NCBI GenBank assembly: GCA_041287865.1
Contig: JBGGMV010000090.1
Span: 1 to 10,449, forward strand
Direction: 5' to 3'
DNA length: 10,449 bases
Source of the DNA: JAPWJZ01 sp041287865
GTDB lineage: Bacteria; Pseudomonadota; Alphaproteobacteria; Micavibrionales; UBA2020
Part shown: positions 1 to 6,900 of the stretch, in pieces
Layout: each line of letters begins with the position of its first letter
Numbering within the stretch: the stretch's first letter is position 1
Made by a program: the position numbers and the translations under genes
The notes under the pieces: model-generated
Seen by the model: the letters and a program-made list of their open reading frames with translations, nothing else
Databases searched by the model: none
What the model was told of the DNA's origin: nothing

Positions 1-1595
1 CATCGCAGGTCTTCTACACGGAGTGCGACGAGAGGAATATCGCAAAACGCGTTAAAATCCATGTGATCGGCACAGACCCGGCGGAGGATGCGGTCGTTTT
101 CGATGTCGCCGACGACCTGCTCAACCTCGACATCCGGCAAAGCCAGTCCGGCGAGTATATTTTCATCGAGACGATAGCAGGCTCCACGACCACCGTGGAA
201 ACGCGGTTTCTCAAAACGGACAGTCCCGCAGGCACAGGCCCCTCGCTTATTCAGCCCCGAAGTGAAGGCCTCGAATATCATGTCGAGCATCGCGGGGAAG
301 ATTTTTACATCCATACCAATGCTGGTGGCGCCGTCAACGGAAAGATCATGCGCACGCCAGTAACATCGCCCGGCCAAGCCCACTGGGTCGACGCCGTTCC
401 CTATGATCCTGCGGTATTCATTACCGGTTTCAAGACATTTGAAAACTTCATGGTACGGGAAGAACTCTGTGACGCCCTGCCGCGTATCGTCATATCGGAC
501 TACGCCGGCAAAGAGTATGTAGCCGCGTTTCCTGCGGAGCCCTGCGCTCTTTCCATCCATGCCGGGAAGGCGTTTGACGCCGGCCACCTGACCGTTGAAT
601 ACGAGACGCCGGCAAACCCGGGGGAGATTTACGACCTCGATCTGCACACCGGCAAAAAGACGCTGCTGGAGAAAGTCAAGCTGCCCGACGGCCACGATCC
701 GAAGGACTACATTGTCGAGCAAAAGCTCATAAAGTCGCGCGACGGCTCCGACGTTCCGGTCACGATACTGCGGCATAAGTCGACCAAAACGGACGGCTCC
801 GCCCCGCTCTATCTGAATGGCTACGGCGCCTATGGCGGCGGAATGCCGGATAGTTTTTCCAGCGCGGCGATATCCCTGGCCGATCGCGGCGTCATTTTCG
901 CGATTGCGCATGTGCGCGGCGGCAATGAAAAAGGACAGGACTGGTATCGGCAGGGCCGCGGGGATAACAAATGGAATACGTTCCATGACTTTATCGACGT
1001 GGCGGAATCCCTGGCCGATGCGGGATACGGAGAAAAAGGCAAAATCGTAATCGAGGGCCGCTCCGCCGGCGGGCTCCTGATCGGCGCCGTACTGAACGAA
1101 AAACCGGAGCTCTTCGCGGGCGCAATCGCGGGCGAGGCCTATCTTGACGTCATGAATACGATGAGCGATCCCTCACTGCCCTGGGTGCATGAGGAAAAAG
1201 CCGAATGGGGAGATCCGGAGGACGAAAAAGATTTCCACTACATGAGAAGCTATTCTCCCTACGACAACATCCGCCCGGACAAAAAATATCCGCCCGTTCT
1301 TGCGACGACGGGAATTTCCGATCCCTGCGTCATGTACTGGGAGCCCGCCAAGTGGATTGCCCGCCTCAGGGATGAAGCGCAGGGAGGGCCTTTTTATCTG
1401 AAGGTCAACACCGACAGCGGCTACGAAGGCGCCTAGACGCGGTTAGACAGCATCGACGACACTGCTCCCGAAGTCGGTTTTGCCCGGGAGCATTTCCAGA
1501 AATGCGGCTACGACCTGACCCCGAAAACGGGCCCCGGCGCGAAAGCCGGCATCAACAAAACGCCCGGTCCCGAGCAGCCGAAGCCGCCGCAATAA
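1..1595 (+). pseudogene. ptrB: Oligopeptidase B-like S9A serine peptidase, 5' end outside window, probably inactivated
   Basis: Oligopeptidase B cleaves peptides after basic residues. The frame is already open at position 3 (reading SQVFYTECDERN), so the gene begins upstream and the GTG at 63 is internal. Before about 720 it resembles the S9A beta-propeller; after that comes the alpha/beta-hydrolase domain with AIAHVRGG, NTFHDFI, GRSAGG and MYWEPAKW, all typical of oligopeptidase B. The nucleophile Ser (codon 1062-1064) and the Asp of SDP (codon 1320-1322) are present. The family's C-terminal SGHGG reads SGYEG, so the catalytic His codon (1422-1424) is TAC instead of CAC. A TAG stop follows at 1434-1436. 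Beyond it the same frame stays open for 52 codons with family-like sequence (RLDSIDDTA, then GFAREHFQK) and a Pro/Lys-rich tail, ending in TAA at 1593-1595. Loss of the His plus the stop points to a pseudogene. A truncated non-catalytic protein ending at 1436 is the alternative. Family assignment is firm; functional loss is inferred. Confidence 0.85.
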
Positions 1596-1622
1596 GGGTG
1601 ACCGTCAAAGTCCCGGGCGCCC

Positions 1623-1636
1623 CTGCCAAAGGGCAG
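1623..1636 (+). other. Small hairpin after the peptidase pseudogene
   Basis: CTGCC (1623-1627) pairs with GGCAG (1632-1636) around a four-base loop, 28 bases after the TAA of the peptidase frame. The following bases are CCTATTTATT, not a clean T-run, so this is at best a weak intrinsic terminator for the peptidase gene. Confidence 0.25.
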
Positions 1637-1704
1637 CCTATTTATTACGAATAATAAGAAAAATGGTGGAGGGGGCAGTCTTGTAGATAAAGCTCTTTGG
1701 GCAA

Positions 1705-1725
1705 ATTCCCTGCTTATCAGGGAAT
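1705..1725. repeat. Perfect inverted repeat (hairpin) containing a CAGGGAAT box
   Basis: ATTCCCTG (1705-1712) and CAGGGAAT (1718-1725) are exact reverse complements separated by the five-base loop CTTAT. There is no T-run afterwards, so it does not look like an intrinsic terminator. The right arm, with part of the loop, recurs as TTATCAGGGAA at 1832-1842. It could be a protein-binding dyad or part of a dispersed repeat. Confidence 0.5.
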
Positions 1726-1997
1726 AAAGCCATGTTTTGCCGGTTATTTGGCTCAGATCTGGATGAAACAGAGCATATAGGCCTGAAATAGCGCTACAAA
1801 TATGCCCCCGCTGCGTAATTTTGACGCTAATTTATCAGGGAAATTTTCTCAATTCGCAGCGATTTTATTTTATTAATCGCACAACTGTTGTCCGGAGAAG
1901 TGCCGCGATGAAGAATATTCCCTACAAAAACCATTATAAATCAAAGATTTATTTACTAACCCTTTGAAAAGATTTCGCAAAACATGCAAGAAATAGC

Positions 1998-2026
1998 TTG
2001 CGTTCGTTTTTCAATAAGGCTAAAAG
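1998..2026 (+). promoter_or_regulatory. Probable sigma-70-type promoter of the tRNA-Glu gene
   Basis: TTGCGT (1998-2003) matches four of six bases of the -35 consensus, and TAAAAG (2021-2026) matches four of six bases of the -10 consensus, with an ideal 17-base spacer. The expected transcript start, near 2033, would leave a short 5' leader before the tRNA at 2047, as is usual for tRNA genes. No other hexamer pair nearby fits as well. Confidence 0.5.
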
Positions 2027-2046
2027 AACTGCACCTCGAACGTTGC

Positions 2047-2122
2047 GTCCCCTTCGTCTAGAGGCCTAGGACACGTCCCTTTCACGGATGTAACAGGGGT
2101 TCGAATCCCCTAGGGGACGCCA
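2047..2122 (+). tRNA. tRNA-Glu (anticodon TTC)
   Basis: This 76-nt gene folds as a canonical cloverleaf. The acceptor stem pairs GTCCCCT (2047-2053) with AGGGGAC (2112-2118), followed by discriminator G and an encoded CCA (2120-2122). The anticodon stem is CGTCC/GGATG with one G-T pair, the seven-base loop is CTTTCAC, and the anticodon TTC is at 2081-2083. The T arm contains the invariant GTTCGAATC with a CAGGGG/CCCCT-type stem, and the D arm contains TCTAGAGGCCTAGGAC. It reads glutamate codons GAA and GAG and is very close to other proteobacterial tRNA-Glu genes. tRNA 3' ends are common integration sites, but no second copy of this end is visible in the window. Confidence 0.97.
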
Positions 2123-2269
2123 ATTCTCCCATTTTTAGCAAGCCGCCATAGCGCCTTTCCGGGCGCAACAATTGGCCGTGCAATGCGCTGCCCGAGTTAC
2201 CATTGCGTAAAATATACGGCTATTTGTCCATCGCACATCTTCGTTAAAATCGACGCAAAATAATTTTTC

Positions 2270-2274
2270 AGGAG
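2270..2274 (+). promoter_or_regulatory. Ribosome binding site for the gene at 2284
   Basis: AGGAG at 2270-2274 lies nine bases before the ATG at 2284. This strong Shine-Dalgarno match fixes the start of the N-terminal half of the frameshifted gene and shows that translation initiation there is intact. Confidence 0.7.
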
Positions 2275-2283
2275 CCCCTTTTC

Positions 2284-3626
2284 ATGACGAAAGAGCTTAG
2301 CCGGAAAGAACTGTATGATCTTGTCTGGTCAAAACCCATGATCACTATTGCACAGGAATACGGTCTATCTGACCGCGGGCTAGCCAAGCTGTGCGCGCGT
2401 AACAGCATCCCCGTTCCACCGCGCGGGTATTGGGCCAGGAAAGATGCAGGTCAGCCGGTACAGCAGCCGGTCTTCCACCCGACTCCGAAGGGGAAACCGG
2501 ACAGGGTTGCCATTCATGGCAATCCCCTCCCGCCGGAGGTGACGGCTATTCTACAGGAAGAAAAGAAAAGAAAAGGCGGCAGGCAATCCCCCCGGTCGAG
2601 GTCAAACCGCTTGAACCGTCAGAAACGCCACACTGGGCCGTCCTTGCAACGGCAAAAGCCCTGAGAAAAGCCAGGCCGGACAAGGAAAATGTCGTTCATG
2701 CCCTGAACGATAACCATTGCGGCATTAGTGTCGGGGTTACTTGTGTCGAGCGGGTCATTTCCATTCTGGATGTGCTGTGCTGTCGCCTGGAAGAAAGAGG
2801 ATTGGCCTTAAACCCGCTCGGGAAGAGTATGGGCGTTACTCTCGACGCTGACAGCATTGAATTCTCGGTCGTCGAAAATATCGAGAAGAGAAAGCACATC
2901 CCGACCGCAGATGAGCTTGCAAGGGAAGAGGCGATTAAAAAGAAAGCAGAAAAAAACCGGGGTTATCCCGACTGGAGTTATTTGAATCCGGAACGTGCAT
3001 ATCCGGAATTCGACTACATCAGGACCGGAAAGATATCGATCCAGATTGCGCATCAGTATACCAGTGCGCACAGCCTCCGCAGAAACTGGCATGAACGAAA
3101 GAAAACAATCGAGGATCAACTGGACGAAATTGTCTCCGGCATGCTGGCTTATATTGCGGCCGTGAAAACGAAGCGCCTCGAGAGGGAAGAATGGGACAGA
3201 AACTGGAAGCGCAACGGCCGGATCAGGGAGCTCTCCGAAAACTATAACGCACGGGAAAACAAACGTCTGGGATTCGTAAAGCAACTGATGGAGGACGCGC
3301 AGGAACTGGATTCCTTTCAGAGCCTGATTGACCGTATCGAGACGACTCCGCCAGCGGATGAAAAAGTGCTTCGCATGTTGCACTGGATGAAAAATTACGC
3401 ATCTGGCCTGAAAGAAAAACTTGGATATCCGGCAATCGCTGTGCGACTGGAGAGCGACAACCTGTTTCCGGAGCAGGATATGATTGTCGAGGAGCTGCAA
3501 CAGCTGAATGTAGATCCGCCGGAATTCGTGAAAGAAAAACCGGCCAGAGAAAGCCATGGATCTTGTGGCTCCGGTAACAGTTCAGCCGGCAGCTGGTTTC
3601 CGAGCAAGCAGTGGTATCACAAGTAG
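2284..3626 (+). pseudogene. Frameshifted gene of unknown function with HTH-like N-terminus (broken or phase-variable)
   Basis: The protein is not assigned to a named function. The N-terminal half (2284 to about 2575) begins MTKELSRKELYDLVWSKPM and continues with a helix-turn-helix-like stretch (IAQEYGLSDRGLAKLCARN) and IPVPPRGYW. I recall this conserved block from uncharacterised bacterial proteins and infer nucleic-acid binding. The original frame ends at a TGA at 2662-2664. From about 2574 the neighbouring frame continues without a stop to 3626, with protein-like sequence: HWAVLATAKALRK, then a charged, probably helical or coiled-coil segment rich in Glu, Lys and Arg (roughly 2880-3330), then LGYPAIAVRLESDNLF. 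The two halves join if one AAAAG unit at 2561-2575 is removed, giving about 445 residues (...LQEEKKRRQAIPPVEV...). The start has a good ribosome binding site. Base composition looks less GC-rich than the operon at 3926. Alternatives are a fixed pseudogene, slippage-switched expression, or ribosomal -1 frameshifting. Confidence 0.7.
2561..2575 (+). repeat. (AAAAG)3 pentanucleotide repeat at the frameshift point
   Basis: Three exact tandem AAAAG units follow GGAAG (2556-2560), inside the coding region. Five is not a multiple of three, so gain or loss of one unit changes frame. Upstream sequence reads in one frame and downstream in the -1 frame; deleting one unit, or adding two, fuses them into one open frame. 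Short tandem repeats of this kind are known slippage sites in phase-variable genes. Confidence 0.85.
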
Positions 3627-3722
3627 CGGTATCTCTTTCCATAGGTACCTTCGCTCGCCTTGGGGCTTTCAGCTTGCCCGCCTGAGCTTATACTACCCCA
3701 GCCAAATACCTTCCTGCTCTCG

Positions 3723-3771
3723 TTGCAGGCCTGTTGCGCCGTTGCGTATCCTAAGGGGCGCAACCTTGCAA
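3723..3771. repeat. Imperfect inverted repeat (bulged hairpin)
   Basis: TTGCGCC (3734-3740) pairs with GGCGCAA (3757-3763). The pairing extends outward through G3733-C3764 and then, after a three-base bulge (3730-3732), through TTGCAGG (3723-3729) with CTTGCAA (3765-3771), with one G-T pair. The loop is 16 bases. An A-run follows on the plus strand, so it is not a plus-strand intrinsic terminator. Function unknown. Confidence 0.45.
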
Positions 3772-3841
3772 AAAACGTCTATGCAACTCCAGCATGCTGT
3801 CCTGTCGCAATTGCCGACCGCAGTACCGCCCTATCGTCCAA

Positions 3842-3855
3842 GATATCCGGATATC
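3842..3855. promoter_or_regulatory. 14-bp perfect palindrome upstream of the operon
   Basis: GATATCCGGATATC is identical to its own reverse complement and lies 70 bases before the first ATG of the exported operon. A perfect dyad in this position could be an operator for a dimeric regulator. No protein is known to bind it, and no second copy was noticed in the window. Confidence 0.35.
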
Positions 3856-3925
3856 GCCGAATTCAGTTTTCATAGGGTAGACAAGTAATAAACCTTTAAT
3901 ACTTCATGCCTATAGATTAAATATT

Positions 3926-6900
3926 ATGCGGGCTGATTTTATGTATCCATATCATAAGTTATTTGTGATGCTGCTGGCGGGGCTTGTTCTTTTATGCGGA
4001 CCCGCTCATGCGAATGATGCCGCTGGCACCCTCGAGAATTTGAAAGTCCGAAATGGGACAATTACGGGCACGGGCATTGATACCTACAGCTACACCGCGC
4101 AAGGCGGCGTCAGCTTTGTCGTTATCGTCAGCGAGACAGGGAGTCACACTGAGGACTTCATCCCCGCCCTCACACTGAAAGATCCGAATGGCAAAACAGT
4201 GGAGAGCGGCGCGCAGAAATTTTTCTACCGCTCGCAGAACGGAATCCAGCCCTTTCCGGGCAAGTGGACGGCGGAGGTCAGCCGCAAGGACGGCGGTGAC
4301 AAAGGCGGTTCCTACGAAATAAAACTACTGGAAGTGCCGAACGTGCATGCAGGCATGGACCCAAACATGGGCGGAATGCCGCTACAGGCCGGGCAATTCT
4401 ATACCGGAACGCTCGCGCGCGGCGCGGTGGATGTTTACACCTTCATTTGGATGGGCGGGGAAACCGTCCATTTGTCACTCGAAGGCGACAATACGGATTT
4501 CACGCCCGAAGTCACTCATTTCGGGCCCAGCGGCGAAGTGCTGGCCAACTGCAGTCATAAGGCCTCATGCACACTAGACACGAAGGTATTCGCCGGCGGC
4601 GGCCATACGGTGGCCGTCGCGCGCAAAGACGCGCATGACGGCGCGGGAACTTATAAACTCGGCTTTGATCTCATCATGCCGGGCGAACAGCCGGGCAGGC
4701 CGACTGCCGCCGCCTCCAAGGCCCGCGTTAAAAAACCCATGGGGCCGCTTGAAAACGGCAAGCCCCTCAGCGGCACGATCAAGGGCGGCGCCATCGACAC
4801 TTATGCCTTCAAGGTCGCCAAGGGCACCGCCTTCGTGGCGACACTGAGCCTGAAGGGCGCGCCAATCCCCGGTTTCAAGCCTCAACTGAGCATCACCGGC
4901 CCGCCGGGGAGCATGGACCAAGGCGGCGGGATGGGCGAGCTTTTCACCAAGAAGTCCGATACCGAACCTGTCCCCGGCGACTGGACGATCGAAGTCAGCC
5001 AGATGGATGAAAACCAGCCCGGCGGCGAATACGTGCTGCGGCTGTTCCAGGCACCGGGCGTCAAGGGAACGCCGATGAAATTAGGGCAGACATACAAGGG
5101 CTCCGTCGCGCGGGGCGAAATCGCCGTCTACACCGTCAGCGGCACGCCCGGCGTGCTGGTGCGCCTCGGCCTGAATGTGCCGGATAACAAGGAGATCTCT
5201 CATGACTTTACTGTAATCGGGCCCGACGGGAAATTGCTGGCTGGCGGGGGCTGCAGCGGCGAGATGAAGCGCTGCTACAGCGACTTCAAAATGGAAGACT
5301 ACGGCGATTATACCGTTCTGCTGGGGCGCTACGACCAGAATGACGTCAAGGGCCCCTATTCCGTCTCCGTCGCGCGCACCGACGGCAAGATAGAAGTGCC
5401 GGCGCTGACTGACGAGATCATCCTGCGCAATACCGAGAATGTGGTGATGCCCGAAACGGTGCGGGTGCTCGACCGCCGCATGGGCTTTTATATGTGGAAC
5501 ATGTTCCTCACCTACGGGCTCGACGATTTCGGGCTGCGCGACGATAAAGAAGGCAAAGCCACACTGCAGCTTGCCATCGGCGACCGTCAGGCACGGGACC
5601 CTAAATGGTCTCTCCCCTATTGGCAAAAAGCCGCCGAGATGGGCAATGCCGATGCGGTCAACCGGCTGGGCATGGTGTACAGCAAGTATCATGACGACAA
5701 AAAATACGAGACCGCCGCATGGTATCTGCGCATTCTCGAACAGGGCAAGGAGGACGAGGACGTCACGAAGGCCAATGGCGCCCTGACCGGCAATGGCGGG
5801 GCACTGGATTTCGCCGTCGCCAAAAAGCTCTATCAGGAAGCAGCCGACAAAGGCAATGCGGTGGCGCAATTCAATCTCGGCGTGCTGCTGGAACTGGGGA
5901 TCGATAAAAAGTCCGATCACACCGCAGCCGCGATGCTCTACGCCAAGGCGGCGGACCAGGGCCTGAGCGTCGCGCAGTACAACCTCGCGGAACTTTTCGC
6001 GCAGGGACAGGGCGTGAAGCGCGACGATGCGGCGGCGGCGAAGCTGTACCTGAAAGCATCCGAAATCGGTTATCCCCCTGCTCTGTTCAGGCTTGCAGAG
6101 ATGGCTCTTATCGGGCGTGGCATGCAAGCCGACGCCGTAAAGGCGAAGGCCTGGCTGAAGCAGGCGGCGGAGGGCGGCCATGCAGAGGCGAAGATCGAGC
6201 TCGACATGCTGGAGGGACGGACGGCGGAGGCTGGGCAATCCCTGAAAAAATCCGCAGCGGCAGGCGATGCAGCCGGCCTGCGCCGGATGGTGGAGCTGTA
6301 CCGCAAAACCGGCATTTCCAAAGCAGACTATGACGATGTGCTGGAAATCTACCGCTCCGCCGCCGGCAAGGTAAACCCGCAGGCCTTCGCAGGCCTCGCC
6401 GACCTGTTTGCGAAACAGGAACCTCCCGATTATTTCGAGGCTTTTTTCTGGCATCTACTCGTTTTGGATTCCGTGGCATCCATCCCTTTGCCGCCCGATG
6501 AAAAAGCCGAGTTGGTGAAATACGCGACGGAAGAGGCAGGCAGGATCGTCAAGAAACTCTCGCCCGAACAGGCTGCTGTTGCAAAATGGCGCGTCGACGA
6601 CCGTCACCCCCGCGCCCCCGATGCGGCGCAGAAAGCCGGCGCGGAGCTTTTCCTGCGCGGCAACAAGGCATACGTGGAAGAACGCTATGAAGACGCCGCC
6701 ATATTCTTCCTGCAGGCGGCGAAGATGGGCAGCGCCAGATCGGACCATGCCCTGGGCAATATGTTCATGGGCGGCTGCTGCGGGTTGCCACGCGACATCG
6801 ACAAGGCCATCGCCCATTACAAGAAATCGGTGCGCGGCGGTTTTGTCGGAGGTGCTTCGGAAATCGGGTTCCTTTACCTCTATGGCATCGGTGTTCCACA

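Larger units (their letters stand above)
1596..2046. other. AT-rich intergenic region with hairpins and repeated CAGGGAA-like boxes
   Basis: No convincing gene is seen between the peptidase pseudogene and the tRNA. The stretch is clearly more AT-rich than its neighbours. It holds an 8-bp perfect hairpin (1705-1725), a longer inverted repeat with arms CTGCGTAATT (1811-1820) and AATTCGCAG (1851-1859), and a GCGATT/AATCGC inverted pair (1859-1864 and 1875-1880). TTATCAGGGAA occurs twice, at 1714-1724 and 1832-1842. A 19-codon open frame at 1908-1967 has only weak support. The region may be the remnant of a small repeat element; this is inference. Confidence 0.5.
3627..3925. other. Intergenic region with structured repeats, no gene recognised
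   Basis: About 300 bases separate the frameshifted gene from the exported operon. Open frames across it give low-complexity translations rich in Cys, Ser and Pro without a start context, so I call no gene. It contains an imperfect hairpin (3723-3771) and a 14-bp palindrome (3842-3855). From about 3880 to 3925 it becomes strongly AT-rich, as expected for a promoter zone; TATAGA at 3911-3916 could be a -10 element but has no good -35 partner at 17 bases. Confidence 0.45.

Noticed and set aside
63..65. GTG at 63 as start of the peptidase
   Set aside because: The frame is open upstream to position 3 with family-like propeller sequence, so translation begins before the window.
1908..1967. 19-codon open frame (begins MKNIPYKNHY) with GGAG upstream, possible leader peptide
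   Set aside because: Ribosome binding site spacing is only fair, there is no nearby gene for it to regulate except a tRNA, and short open frames are expected in AT-rich DNA.
2100..2122. Possible att site: repeat of the tRNA 3' end elsewhere in the window
   Set aside because: No second copy of the T-arm and acceptor sequence was seen by eye, and there is no integrase gene in the window.
2151..2166. GCGCC/GGCGC hairpin after the tRNA as a terminator
   Set aside because: The stem is only five base pairs and is followed by AACAATTGG, not a T-run.
2808..3557. Minus-strand open frame of 249 codons opposite the frameshifted gene
   Set aside because: Its translation is Phe/Cys/Arg-rich with no recognised domain and no ribosome binding site, while the plus strand has consistent protein-like sequence joined at a repeat.
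3556..3888. Plus-strand open frame of 110 codons spanning the intergenic gap before the operon
   Set aside because: It overlaps the end of the frameshifted gene, has no clear ribosome binding site, and gives a Ser/Pro/Cys-rich translation without domain signal.
3878..3916. TAGACA (3878) with TATAGA (3911) as the operon promoter
   Set aside because: The hexamers are individually good but 27 bases apart, far outside the normal spacer, so no promoter is called.
5081..6454. Long minus-strand open frame (457 codons) inside the large Sel1 gene
   Set aside because: It lies entirely antisense to a well-supported repeat protein. Its translation is rich in His, Arg, Cys and Gln with no recognisable domain, typical of an antisense shadow of GC-rich coding DNA.
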